64,000 bases of DNA from Prorocentrum cordatum (Eukaryota > Sar > Dinophyceae > Prorocentrales > Prorocentraceae). The position numbers were made by a program, and so were the translations under genes. The notes beneath the pieces were generated by a model, which was given only the letters and a program-made list of their open reading frames with translations, had not been told where the DNA came from and did no database searches. This document shows, one piece after another, positions 28,961-40,916 of the stretch; the first letter of the stretch is position 1, and every line of letters starts with the position of its first letter. The stretch spans positions 773,527 through 837,526 of the forward strand of contig CAUYUJ010020281.1 of assembly GCA_963575745.1 (NCBI GenBank), given 5' to 3'.

Positions 28961-29640
28961 TTGGCAGGTCTGGCCTCAACGTTCGGCCACATAGGCGCTT
29001 CCACAAAGGCAGGGGGCGGCGGTGATTCGCCGTAGGCGTCTTCGATACAAATACAAGCATGATTCACGCACCGGTTGAGCTAGGGTAGTATGAATTCATA
29101 ATTCGGACGGACGATGGGAAATCGGGTGCGAATGAGGGATACCGACTGCGGCGTTGTCGCTGGGACCTGTGTCAGTATTCCTTCTGGATTTACACCCCGT
29201 GCTCTACCCAACCAACGACAAACCGAGGGCTATGTGGGCTTTGTGCGCGGTTTTGGGTGAAGTCTTGCACTTTGAAATTCCCAACGCTCGTAGAGGACCT
29301 GTAAGGCCCCCACGACGGCCCCACGACGGCAGCTGCGACCTCCACGACGCCCACAGAGGCGCCCCAGATCAACTCCGGAGAAAAACCAGCAAAAGGACCC
29401 GACCGGACACTCCGAGCCCTCAGCCCTAAGAAGACCACAAGAGATCCCACCAAAACCCCCACAAGGCTGACACGAGGCCCACGCCGGACGGCATCTACTA
29501 CACCCCCAAGGGGTCGGCGGTGCGGCGTAAGCGCGTAAGCCCGATAGTCATACAATGACAGAGGTGCTCATGACAGAGCATAGTTTGACAGAAACGAAAC
29601 ACAAACTTGTAGAGGAACGTCATAACATAGCAGACAGCAC
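28961..29640. other. No recognisable feature
   Basis: No gene or strong repeat was recognised beyond scattered CCACGACG motifs. Confidence 0.5.
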
Positions 29641-29649
29641 CATCACATA

Positions 29650-30250
29650 ATCAAGCGCGACGTGCGCGCCGAAGTCAACCTGGTCACAGGTACAAGCAGG
29701 CGTAGCAACGAACGATCGGACGACTTATCTAATGTGTCAGGCGCCACGGCGTCTCGCCGTCCCGTCGACAACAGAACAGATCATAGAACATCATCGCATA
29801 ATATAATCTTATCGAGCCCAACACAGCTGAGCACTGTTAAATATTGCAGCGGCAAATTAAGGGCGCACTGTCAAACGCAGCATCCGCGCCTGGCCACAAG
29901 AAAACACAGGCGCGGCAACGACCGATTAGACGACATATCAAACGCGACAGGCGTCACGCCGCCACGCCGCCCCGTCGAGAGCAGAACAGATACAAACATA
30001 TGCGCATAGAGCAGAACATAACCGAACACAATAGAGTAGAAGCCAGCAGAGACCGAGTACTGGTTGCCTATCATACTCGACATGCGCGCCAAACCCAGGC
30101 TGGCCACAGAAACAAACGGTAACAACAACGACAGATTAGAAACCATACCAAACGTGAAAGGCGTCACGACGTCACGCAGGTCCGTCCACAACATATCATA
30201 GCATAACCCAATGCTATATACTGCACTGGGCCAGGATCGAACATAACATG
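29650..30250 (+). repeat. About 210-bp tandem repeat, three diverged copies
   Basis: A core around GCAACGA(A/C)CGAT(C/T)(A/G)GACGAC, followed by AGGCGYCACG and CAGAACAGAT, recurs near 29705, 29915 and 30125. It is separated by CATAACATA-type simple sequence. Confidence 0.7.
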
Positions 30251-30990
30251 ATATAGCACAGTATTTCCGTATGCGCCAGCCACCACTTCACGGCGTCTCA
30301 TTCAACGCGACATGCGCCCCGTCGTCAGAGGAGGGCGGAGTGTCTGGAGCAGGAGAAGGAAGGAGAGCTCCGCCTCGCCTCCTCCTCCTCTTCCTCCTTC
30401 GTCGTTCGCCTCCTCGTCGTGCTGCTGCTGCTGCTCCTCCTCCTTCAACAAGCTCCAGGTTCTCTCCAACCATGTCGGTTGTATCTCGCGAGGCTCGTTT
30501 TTGTGGGCCGGCTTGTCGTTCCAGGGAGCTGCTTCGCTTTCTTTCGTCCTGGGCACTGGGGGCTGTTAGACTTTCGGATACCATCAACCTGCGACCTGGC
30601 CCGGCCGCCGCGCTGGCCGAAACCGCCGGGCCCCGCGCACACCGTTCCAGTAGGCGCGCGCACCGCTGGGAACAAATCCCGAAGGTTTCGGTGCGGATTG
30701 GTCGGAACAAACTAGTTGTCGTTAGTGTGGTTTCTATATGTAATAACACACAACTCAAACTCCGCAGCCTTCGACGAACCTCCCACCGTTCACACGACAG
30801 CTGGCACTGCGACAGGATCCGCCTGGGCACTGAACTAATGAGAAACGGCCTGACTGAAGGGGCAACTTAACCCTGACGACGAGGCGGATGGACAGTGGGC
30901 ACCGTAATCGCCCCAAACGGCTGTCACTAGCGCAGCAACAGGAGCAGAGACACGCACGAGGAATCACTGTTACGAAGGGTCACTCTAACG
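30251..30990. other. No recognisable feature
   Basis: Includes a short TCC/CTG-rich run near 30380-30450. No gene was recognised. Confidence 0.5.
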
Positions 30991-31039
30991 CGTGGCCGAC
31001 TCCCGTCGGCCCAAGATCCTGGTGGCATTGCTGTTGGCG

Positions 31040-31235
31040 GGGGCGGCCGCAACCTCGGGCGGGGGCGGGGGGGGGGTGGGGGAAACATGTTCGCCAGCTT
31101 AGGGGGGGGGGGGGGGCGAGGGGCGGGGGAGGGAGGGAGGGGGGACGAGGGAGGGAAGAGAAAAAGGGGAGGGATGGGGTGAGAGGGGGGGAAGAGGGGG
31201 GTGGGGAGGGCAGGGAGGGGGGAACGTGCCTCAGT
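31040..31235 (+). repeat. G-rich purine tract
   Basis: Almost all G and A, with several runs of G7 to G12. It resembles the tract at 38600-38800, sharing GGGGAGGGATGGGG. Confidence 0.9.
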
Positions 31236-31589
31236 AGGGGAGTCCGCCAACATACATTCTGCTCGATGCACTGGGACCTTCCGACGGGCAGCCCTGGGCC
31301 TCCAGGAGGCGGTCGCCGCAACGCGCGGCCGCTGCAGCGCCGTGCCCCCCCCCTCGCCGCGCAGGGGAAGCCTGCCGCGACCCGACGGGAAACCCCTCGA
31401 GCGGGACCGCTCCAGCCGCTGGCCCCCCCCCGAGGAGCAGGGCCATGCCGGCGCGACGCCCAGGCGCACGAGCCCCAGCCTGGCGACCTGAGGTGCGGGG
31501 CCACGCACAGAGCCTCCTCCTCCTCCTTTTCCTCCTCCTCCTCCTCCTCCCCGCTGAGAGGGGCCATACCAGCCGTGACTGGGTACCGC

Positions 31590-34345
31590 ACAGCAGAAGG
31601 GGCAGCACCGCGAGCGGGGGCCCGATGCAGAAGCGCGGCGCTGGCACCCCGAGGGGCGGGGCCGCGCCAGCTGTGCAAAGTGGACCCCCCCCCGCCGCGC
31701 AAGGGAGGAGGGAACGCACAATTGCCTGCCTCCGTTGCCACGCAGGGGATCCAGTGGCCTGCCCCATTGCCGCGCAAGGGACTCCCACGTAGACTCCAAT
31801 CTTTGGGTGTCGATGGCTCATGGCCAACTGGATCGCCGCTTTCTGGACTGCCCTCACTTTGGCCTCCTAGCATTCGCCGGAACACTCCTCCTTGAGACAG
31901 CGTGCTCTGCCACCGCTGGTACAAAATCCAGCGCGCCTCTTGCAGATCGTGATCGGGCCGAATACCACTGGCGCATGTCCGCAGCCGCGAACATGTCTGA
32001 TCGCCCCTGGTACCAGCAGCGCGCGATCCTCCGTCACCTCTCACGTCTGCGCTCTGACAGGCACAAACCTTGGGCGATCGAGAAGGAAACAATCGGCCGA
32101 TCAACTCAAAGCCGCCGTCGGCCCGCATCTCCTGAACTTCTCCTTGGATCTCAAGCTGCGGGGCGCATAGTCTGTCCACGTCGCTGAATTGCAGTTGCGG
32201 CGCCTCCAGCATCTCGGCGCGTGGGATTCGGGGCTGCACCAGACCACGCGGTGTTCTGGCGCTGCTGTCGACGCATTTGACTCACCCAGCTTGGTCAATC
32301 GAATCTGCAATTTCTTCTGGGCCCACTCAACATGTCTTTGGGCAATATGTCCCAGCATCGCCACCGCGTCGACCGCGCTCTGGAACCGGGCCCGGCCCTC
32401 GCGCAGAAACCCGTCCATGGATTGCCGATCCAGCCGGCCAGTTCACAACATCTTTCCACCACTTGCTCGCGCGTGAGATGAGACCCTTGGCAGACAGAGT
32501 CGGGCTTGGGCTTCTCGTCGCGAAGGTCTATAATCTTCCACCACAATCCAACTTTGTCTTGCCCCTGTACTGCGCCTCCAGTCTCGATTGGCCTCGCCCG
32601 TCAGGGATGGGCGGTCCGTCGTCGCGACCGCCGGCCCACCTGCAACCTCAGGCGCCTGCGCTGCCGCGCATCTCTCGGCAGATGGGGCAGACTGGTTGAG
32701 ACCCGGCACCCCCCCCGTGCCTCGCGCGACATGACGCGGCCGCCCCCGCGGTCCATCCACCGCGTCTGCGCTCGGGGAAGTTCGGGTAGACGTCGACGCC
32801 GCCCGCGTAGACTCGGCCCTCCAACCCGTCTTCCTCCTCCTCCTCGCAGGTCGCGCCATAGCCGTAGCAGACCCGCGGCAACTAGGGGGCCGCGGTCCTT
32901 GCCCCCCTGGGGTGCCAATCATATCCAAGCTGTGCTTACCAGGTGCCCCCGCTCTTTCGATGGGCGCGACCGGCGCGTCGGCCATCGCGCGCGGGCGCGA
33001 TGCCGCGTCGTCGGCGCGCGCGTGCCACTGTCAGGCGGCAGTTCGCTCGCGATTCTGAAAGGCGCGGGCGATCGCCCGAACCTATTCCCCATCGGCTTCG
33101 CAAGCTCGGCGCAGCGCGCGCTTGTCTGTGCGCTGCCGCCCCGACTCGCGGCGCCCGGCAGCGGGGCGCCGCCGCTAGGTCCGCCAGGGCTCGCGGCCGC
33201 GGAGTGAGAGCAGCGTTTCGCGGAAACTTTGTTACGCGAATTTGATGCGGCGGGCTTAAGCATGGCCGCGCGAGTCCACGACCTCGTCGGGGGCCTGCCC
33301 CCCCGTCGTTGTCTTCCTGCTCCGAAAGGGCGCGCTCCTCCTCGCGCCGTGCCCCCGCGGGCTTCTTCGCGGCTGCGGGCCTCTGGGGCGGCGCGCCATG
33401 GCTCGGCGGCTTCTCCGTGGGCCGCGTCTCGTGCATAGCATGCGGCGCCCCCGTTTCTTTGTCGCCGCCGCGCGCCCCGGCCGCGCGCGCGCCCTCGGGC
33501 CCCGGCGCCAACTTGCACTCCGCGCTTTGCTCCATCAGGGGCATGCGCTCGTAGTCGAAAGCGAAGATCTCGACGTCGCCCTTCTTCTTGTCGCACTTCT
33601 CGCGCTGGTTCTCCCCGGGGGCGGCGGCGGCAGCGGCGGCGCCGCCTGGCGAGGGCGTGATGCCGATGGGGCCGCTGCCTCGTGGCGCCAAGATCCTCGC
33701 CCCCGTGCTCAGCGGGGCCCCCGTGGGAGCCGTCGCGCGGCGCGCCCTGTAGATCGACCCAGGGCTCGTCGCGGACCCGCTGGCCGAGGCAGGCGCGCTC
33801 GCCCGTCTCGCGGGGGATCTGCTCCTGCTAGGGGCCCTCGTCGTCGAAGTATTCTGGTTGCCTGGTTCCAGCCTTCCAATCTCGCCGATGCGCTTCACCG
33901 CGGGGCGCAACTTCGATCCGCCCGCAGCCGTTCTCCAATCCGCGCTGACGTGCGAGAGGGCAGCCGACCGCTTTCTCGCGTACATGTTGGCGTCGCCCCC
34001 GGCGATGCCGAGCTTTTTGGTGAGCAGCTCTCACAGCTGAGGCTCAGCGATCCGACGGGCGCATTGGGCGACATAGCCCAGGGGCCCCATGTTGTTGGCG
34101 ACGAGATCGCCCATGTCGGACTGGTGAATTTTATCTGCATGATTTCTGCCGGGCAAGACTTCGCCAGCCTCTCCGCGTTCGCAGCCGTGGCGGTGTTCTT
34201 TACCCGCTCGGCCATATTATTCAAACGCAACTTGGGCCCAAAGGGTTTCGGATCGGGATATGTTGGCCGTTTGTTGTTCCGCCCCCTCCCGCGCAGGAGG
34301 GGCGACGTGCCCGCGGAGAGCAGCGCTGTCAGCGTCGCCCCCAAA
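31590..34345 (-). pseudogene. Degraded coding region, possibly gag-like
   Basis: Successive minus-strand frames look protein-coding but switch phase. RPTYPDPKPFGPKLRLNNMA and RVKNTATAANAERLAKS lie in the frame at 34344-33895. The frame at 33985-32936 holds DKKKGDVEIFAFDYERMPLM. A fragment VCYGYGATCEEEEEDGLEGR is near 32880. IIDLRDEKPKPDSVCQGSHL is near 32530, FQSAVDAVAMLGHIAQRHVE near 32380, and MLEAPQLQFSDVDRLCAPQL near 32210. The mix of charged, Arg-rich and Ala-rich segments suits a retroelement gag or ORF1. No known domain was recognised, and no RT was found attached. Confidence 0.4.
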
Positions 34346-34410
34346 CTAGTCGCATCCTGGAAAAAGGCTGTCTTCGCTAATCAAGAAAAGGCTGTCGTCG
34401 CTAATTAATC
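34330..34410 (+). repeat. Short tandem duplication (about 25 bp)
   Basis: AAAAGGCTGTCTTCGCTAAT is followed at once by AAAAGGCTGTCGTCGCTAAT. Confidence 0.85.
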
Positions 34411-35524
34411 CAGGATCTGCGTTCCTAGTTGGAGAAGAGTGGGCCATCGAGGTCGACGCATCACTGCGGCAATTCCGCGGTTGCCGACAACGCCTGGCCA
34501 ACCGCGGCCGTTTATCGACGCGCTGGTAGCGCGAACTAGCGGCGCCCTCTCTCCAGCCCGCTCATCCGAATGAATGGGCTCAAGCCTGCGCTGCGCCGGC
34601 GTCGCTGCAAGGCCTGGCGCGACTACCTCCGCGCAGTCGCGAGCGCGGCGGGGGCTTCTCCCCCTGGGCGAGGCGGCCTTCTCTGGGGGGGCCCCTCGAC
34701 GCGCCGTGCTTTCAAAACAAACAGCCATTATGATCCCCTTCTTGCACTTCGCCCGGCTCTGGCCGCCGAGGTCGAGGTTGCTGGGCGGGGGCGCGGTCGC
34801 CGGGCAATGACCGGCACGTCGCGCGAAGGTTGTCTGGCTCACTCCAACGTCGCATCGCCGGGTCGCGCCTGTCCGACCGTCGAAGGCCCGGTGACATCCG
34901 CGCGAAACAACCTTTCTCAACTCAGACTGCCCCCGAGCCCGTCCGCGCAGATCTTGGGCGAGAGCCGGCGGCGGGGGCCGCCCTGGAAACGACCTGCGCC
35001 GCCGCCGCTCCGGCGTTGGATTTCGCCTCCATGTGCGCATCGCATCCGGGAATGGCGGGTCTTGCGAGCGCTCGACTGCGGCGCCGAATTCGCATCGCCA
35101 AATCGCGTGGCCGCGCGACGCAACCTGCTCGGCCCCCATGTCGTCGCACCCCTTGGCCCATCCGCCCCCGCTGCGGCGTTGCAAGGGGGGGGGTCGCTCG
35201 GGCCCTTTCCGCTCTCGCTCTCGCGCCCCGTTCCGCCGTCCTCTGTTCTACCCAAACCCCGCGACAACTCATTGGGGCCCCCCGCCGGCTTTGGGATCTG
35301 CGGGGTGGCCGGTGCCGGCGCGAAGAGCTCGAAGCTATCGCGGCGCGCGTCGGCCAGCCCGCGATCGCGGGCAGCCTGCCCGAGCGTTCGGCGCTGAAAC
35401 TGAAGTTTTTCACAGCCCTCCTTGGTTGGGTATTCGTTTTGAATAAGGGGCTGTGGTCTCCACCTTCCTTCCTCCCGCCCCCCTCCCTCTTCCTGCGTCC
35501 TGCGTCCTGCTTCCTGCTTTATTC
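34411..35524 (-). other. Weakly coding-like GC-rich sequence
   Basis: Minus-strand fragments such as NLDLGGQSRAKCKKGIIMAV (near 34760) and DRGLADARRDSFELFAPAPA (near 35350) look protein-like and may extend the coding region below. No domain was recognised. Confidence 0.3.
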
Positions 35525-37500
35525 TGCGATCTGTGAAACTGTTGCGACTTCCGAGGCCTGCTGGGGGGCCCGGCGCAGCGACGCCGTGCGCGGGCCCAAA
35601 TTCGACCTCGCCATCCCTGGGGGGCTGCGACCTGTGAGACAGTCGCCACTTTCGAGGCCAGCTGGGGGGCCCAGCGCAGTGGCGCCACGCGCGGGCCCAA
35701 ATTAAACCTCGCCGTCCCTGGGGGGCTGCGATCTGTGAAACTGTCGCCACTTTCGAGGCCTGCTGGGGGGCCCAGCACAGTGGCGCCACGCGCGGGCCCA
35801 AATTAAACCTCGCCATCTCTGGGGGGCTGCGATCTGTGGAACTGTCGACACTTTCGAGGCCTGCTGGGGGGCCCAGCACAGTGGCGCCACGCGCGGGCCC
35901 AAATTAAACCTCGCCGTCTCTGGGGGGCTGCGATCTGTGAAACTGTCTCCACTTTCGAAGCCTGCTGGGGGGCCCGGCACAGTGGCGCCACGCGCGGGCC
36001 CAAATTAAACCTTGCCGTGCCTGGGGGGCTGCGATCTGTGAAACTGTCGCCACTTTCGAGGCCGGTTGGGGGGCCCAGCGCAGTGACGCCACGCGCGGAC
36101 TCAAATTAAACCTCGTCATCCCTGGGGGGCTGCGATCTGTGAAACCGTCGCCACTATCGAGGCCTGCTGGAGGGCCCAGCACAGTGACGCCACGCGCGGA
36201 CCCAAATTAAACCTCGCCGTGCCTGGGGGGCTGCGATCTGCGAAGCTGTCGCCACTTTCGAAGCCTGCTGGGGGGCCCTGCGCAATGGCGCCACGCGCGG
36301 ACCCAAATTAAACCTCGCCGTGCCTGGGGGGCTGCGATCTGTGAAACTGTCGCCACTTTCGAGGCCTGCTGGGGGGCCCAGCGCAGTGACGCCACGCGCG
36401 GACCCAAATTAGACCTCGTCATCCCTGGGGGGCTGCGATCTGTGAAAATATCGCCACTATCGAGGCCTGCTGGAGGGCCCAGCACAGCGACGCTTCGCGC
36501 GGACCCAAATTAAACCTCGCCGTGCCTGGGGGGCTGCGATCTGCGATGCTGTCGCCACTTTCGAGGGCTGCTGGTGGGTCCAGCGGAGTGAAGCACTGCG
36601 CGGATCTGAGCAAGACCTCGCCGTGCCTGGGGGGGCTGCTATCTGCGAAATCGCTGCCACTTTCGAGGGCTGGTGGTGGGTCCTGCAGAATGAGGCGCCG
36701 CGCGGGTCCGAGCAAGACCTCGCCGTGCCTGGGGGGCTGGGGTCTGCGAAACTGTGGCCACTTTCGAGGGCTGCTGGTGGGTCCTGCGGAGTGAGGCGCC
36801 GCGCGGATCTGAAGTGACCTCGCTGTGCCTGGGGGGTGCGATCTGCCAAACTGTCGCCACTTTCGAGGGCTGCTGGTGGGTCCAGCGGAATGAGGCACCG
36901 CGCAAATCTGGGCAAGACCTCGCCGTGCCTGGGGGGCTGCGATCTGCGAAACTGTCGCCACTTTCGAAGGCTGCCTGAGGGGCCAGCATAGCGATCTGCG
37001 ACATTGCACCCACTTTGGAGGGCTGCTGGTGGGCCCAGCGGAGCGAGGCGCCGCGCAGATCTGAGCGGGGCCTCGCTGTCTCTGGAGGGGTTCGATCTGC
37101 GAGCATGTCGCTTTCGAGGGCTGCTGGTGGGTCCTGCGGAGTGATGCGCCGCGCAGACCTGAGCGGGACCTTGCCGTCCCTGACGGGCTGCGATCAGCGA
37201 TGCTGTCGCCGCTTTCGAGGGCTGCTGTGGTGGGTCCTGCGGAGTGAGGGGCCGCGCAGATCTGAGCAGTACCTCGCCGTGCCTGGGGGGCTGCGATCTG
37301 CGAAATTGCCCCCGCTTTGGAGGGCTGCTGGTGGGGCCAGCGGAGTGAAGCACCGCGCAGATCTGAGCGGGGCCTCGCCGTCCATGGGGGGCTGCGATCT
37401 GCGAAGCCGTCGCAACTTTCGAAGGCTGGTGGCGGGTTCGGCGGAGCGAGGCACCAGGCATATCTGAGCAAGACATCGCAATCCTTGGGGGGCTGCGAAC
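35525..37500 (+). repeat. 101-bp satellite, about 19-20 tandem copies
   Basis: CTGCGATCTG recurs every 101 bp exactly (for example 35726, 35827, 35928, 36029, 36130, then 37291, 37392, 37493). Left-hand units share CGCCACGCGCGG and AAATTAAACCTCGCCGT; right-hand units replace these with CGCCGCGCAGATCTGAG-type sequence, so two subfamilies adjoin. Because 101 is not a multiple of three, the minus strand stays open in changing phase, giving ORFs of up to about 359 codons that repeat every 303 bp. I do not regard these as genes. Confidence 0.95.
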
Positions 37501-37537
37501 CTCACGAATGCCGCTCGCAGAAGTAGATGCGCCCATG

Positions 37538-38560
37538 TCACGTCATCACCTCCGTATAACGGCATTGCGCAGGGGTTGGGTACGTCGCCAGGGTAATTTT
37601 CAATCGAGTCCACCTTCTCATCCTCGGCTGGCTCTCGCACTCGTGCCGCATGTGGCCGCGTGATGCATGGTTCGCTTGGCGCCGTGGGCAGTCGGCGTTC
37701 TCCTGGTAGCCATGTTGTGACCTGACCAGAGGGGCCGTCGGCGCTCCAGACCATCGAGCATGAACTGCCCCCCGGTGCTTTACTCTTATCGGTGGGATAC
37801 CTTTGCGCATCGCCCTGTGCCAAGTATACTCGGAGCCCGCCGCCTCAGGAGCATGATCTGTTATGCGGCTGTGCTGCCATTGCCGCATCCCTTCCATCGC
37901 CCATGATCGAAACTCCTTCGGCGGTGTCGTCAGCAGCGAATTCATTTCACCGCCTCTAGCCTTGAACTGCGTGGGGCCCACCAGTTCCCAGTCGATCGTA
38001 CCCAGCGAAAGCATAAGCGCTGCCATCGGCCCAATGGACAGCGCCCAACTCGGATCTCGCTTAGCCTCTCCTTCGCCGCCGACCCTGCATGCCAAACATT
38101 GAACACCAGGTATCCCCGACCTTCCCAGTGCGAAGCCGCCTATCTTTCCGCCAGGTCAGCTGTCGCGTCGTGCATGGGGTCCACGAGCTCCTGCTTCTGC
38201 GTCGCCACGTAGCAAGTGGGTGATGTGCCTTTCTGCAAACCTCGTCAGCCGAATTAGCGTCGAAACGGAGATCCCCGATACACTGCCACCGTGACCAGTT
38301 GCCTTGGCGCCGATGCCCTGCCTCAGCGCCTTCAGCTTGGGCTCCCGATCTGCCGTTCTACGTAGGCTTCGTTTCTCGATGATGCGCTTCGCCCTGAAAC
38401 TGTATAGCTCGTGGCTCAAGTTCCTTGCGTGTTGTTTGGCCCCCATCTCCAGGCGCATGAATTTTCTCCAGTGCCTTCTGGGCCACCATCGACGTGGCCA
38501 CGAAGTGGGATTTCTTGGGTTGCACGAGCATGCCCAGCTCCTGCGTTTTTTTGCACAGGT
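37538..38560 (-). pseudogene. 5'-truncated LINE ORF2 fragment (RT thumb to C-terminal region)
   Basis: The minus strand near 38550-38465 reads CKKTQELGMLVQPKKSHFVA, matching RT motif D, where a small-residue/Leu stretch precedes K-S-F-V-A. A frameshift near 38465 leads to a frame open from 38458 to 37538 except for a TGA at 38156-38158. That frame holds a basic thumb-like segment (LSHELYSFRAKRIIEKRSLR) and then SIGPMAALMLSLGTIDWELV, similar to the region after the RT in dinoflagellate LINE-type proteins (from memory). RT motifs A to C are missing. The upstream end meets a G/A-rich tract. It is a different lineage from the LINE at 18262-23965. Confidence 0.6.
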
Positions 38561-38589
38561 AGACCGTCGCGCTTCACAGCTCCCCAGCT

Positions 38590-38800
38590 TTCGCCTAGGT
38601 GCACGGAAGGGGGGGAGGAGGGAGGGGAGAGGGGGGCCGAGGGAGGGGGGAAAAAAGGGGAGGGATGGGGAAGAAGGGATGAGGCAGGGAGGCGGGGAGA
38701 AAAAAGCGGGGCCGCCGTGGGGCGGACAGGGGGGGAGGAGGAGTGGGCAGAGGAGGCGCCCACGAGGAGGCCCAGGGGGGATGTGTGGGTGGGAGAGGGG
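38590..38800 (+). repeat. GGGA-type purine tract
   Basis: About 200 bp almost entirely G and A. Confidence 0.9.
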
Positions 38801-38824
38801 CTAAGCCGGGTCGGCGCGGTCGTC

Positions 38825-39180
38825 GTTTCCCTCCTCACCCCCCTCCTTGTTGCCCTTTTCTCGTCATCCCCGGACCTCCATCCAAGAAGGGACAATTCAT
38901 CATTGTCGTCGTCCTCCTCCTCCCCCACATGGCTCCTCTCCCCCCGCCATCCTCGCTCCTCCCTCCGTCCGTCGCTCCATCTCGCCATCTCTCCCTTCCT
39001 CCCTACCTCCTCCGTTCGATCCATCTCCACCCCTCCCCTCCACTCCCTCCCTCCCTCTCCCGTTCTGCTCCCCGCGCTCGGTCGCCCCTCCTCCTCCTCC
39101 TCCTCCTCCTCCTCCTCTTCCTCCTCTTCTTCCTCCTCTTCCTCCTCTTCCTCCTCTTCCTCCCCCTCCTCCTCCTCCTG
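38825..39180 (+). repeat. C/T-rich tract ending in (TCC/TTCCTCC)n
   Basis: About 350 bp of pyrimidine-rich sequence with a dense CTC/CTT run at 39088-39180. With the preceding purine tract it forms a purine-then-pyrimidine pair that could fold back on itself. Confidence 0.9.
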
Positions 39181-39499
39181 CTGCGAAGACGCCCTCAACC
39201 CTCCACACAGGCTGGGCAGGGACGCCGAGGCCATGGGGCCCTGGGGCGTCTGCACAACGTCCTCCCAGAAGTGAAGCGGACAGAGGCGGAGCTGAGAGGC
39301 GAGAACAGGCGCATGAGTCGGGGAGCGCGAGTTTGCTTTCGCCTGGCTGAAGGCCTTCGTAAGCACATGATCGTCCTTGTCGTCGTCACTCGTCTGCTCT
39401 TCCTCCTGTTGCGCGTCGCCCCTTTCCATATCTTCCTTCGTCTCCTCGTCCGTACAGCCCTCGCCAGGCTGCGAAAGCCCTTCGGGAGGCCCAGAACTG

Positions 39500-39800
39500 A
39501 TTTAACATAATTGACGCAACGCTCGCTTGGGATCTCGAGCGCATCCGACTTTACGATTACATCATCCAAATCAGACCAGGCACCTCCCAGACATTAACAA
39601 CCGCTTGAACAATATTGTCGCGATGCTTCCTTGGGATCTCGAAGTCATTGTTGTGGGTATCCGACGCCGCGACCGTGCGATTGTATAATCTAATTCACGG
39701 CATGCGCGGTCCGGGAAATCAAGAAGCGCTTGAGCAAGGTTAACACGATGCTCAAATGGGACCTGGAGCGCATAGTCATGCCTACTGGGCGCCACGACGG
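39500..39800 (+). repeat. Diverged tandem repeat, period about 100-125 bp
   Basis: Variants of TGGGATCTCGAGCGCAT occur near 39530, 39631 and 39757, each preceded by a GATGCT/AACGCT-type block. About three copies. Confidence 0.6.
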
Positions 39801-40114
39801 GGCGAGTGCATCACTAGATGAAGCTGTATACCACAAGCCCCTGGCGAACATAGACAAAATGCAAGCGGGGGGGTTCTATCGCGATGCTGAAAATCCGCCG
39901 GCCCCCTTGCGGCGCGATCAGGCTGCGAGGATGAGGGTTGCAGTGCCCTGCGCCAGTTCCAGTTTACAGTCTCTAATGTTGCAATCTTGCTTTCTGCTTC
40001 CTGCTGTGAATTGTTACTGTCCGCGCGAGGGGGTGGAGCTGAAAAGTGCCCTGGTTACCCTCCCCCAAGAGGGTTCTGAGAATTTCTGGGGGACACTGAA
40101 TCATGTAAAAAATG

Positions 40115-40690
40115 CATGAGATTCGCGCCTCCGAGGCCACGATCCTTCGTAAATTTCACCGCATTCGTGCTCCCGGGGCCACGATCCGTCGAAAACTAAA
40201 CGAATTCGCGCTTCCGACGACTCTCGTAAATTACGCCACACCGCGTCCCCGAGGCCATACACCGTCGTAAAGTATGCAATGTTCGCGTCCCTGGGGCCAT
40301 CACCCCTCTTAAATTATGCAATGCTTGCGCCCCCCGAAGCCATAAGGCATCATAATGTATGCGATAGTTGCGCCCCCGAGGCCATAAACCCGTACAACTT
40401 TAGCAATATTCGCTTCCCCGAGGCCATATACCTTTGTAAATTACACAATGGTTGCGTTCCCGAGGCAATCAACCTTAGAAACTTACGCGATGTTCGCGTT
40501 CCCGAAACGTTAAACCATGGTAAAGCATACAAGATTCGAGTCCCCGAGGCCATACACCCTTGAACTTGCACCATATTCGCGTCCCCGAGGCCACATACCG
40601 TCCGTAAATTAAATAATGCTTGCGTTCCCGAGGCCAGGATTCCTGGTAAATTATGGCGCACTCGCGCCCCCGAGGCCTCGGTCCCTTACA
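40115..40690 (+). repeat. 42-bp tandem repeat, about 13 copies
   Basis: The core TTCGCGTCCCCGAGGCCAT recurs every 41-43 bp, alternating with GTAAATTA(C/T)GCAATG-type sequence. The stretch from 40279 to 40563 stays in one plus-strand frame for 94 codons and encodes about seven copies of a 14-residue unit containing PEAI. No start context or known family supports a gene. Confidence 0.9.
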
Positions 40691-40916
40691 ACAGACGCCG
40701 AGAAGCCCGAAAACCGCCCCAGCCGTGCGATTTTGCCCACTCTAGCCTCGAGCAGCCCCCAGTCTTTCCGAGAGGGCCTCCAATGCACAGCATGCGGGGG
40801 CAAGTCCAAAGAGCAACACCGAATTCGACAGGATCATCTGAGTCTACATCTCTCTTGCGGATGACTTATCGTCCTCGCATGAGGTTGCGACACTGCTTCA
40901 AGCCGGCGCTCAGACC

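Noticed and set aside
36457-37536. A 359-codon minus-strand ORF
   Set aside because: It is produced by the 101-bp satellite read in rotating phase; no start context or domain.
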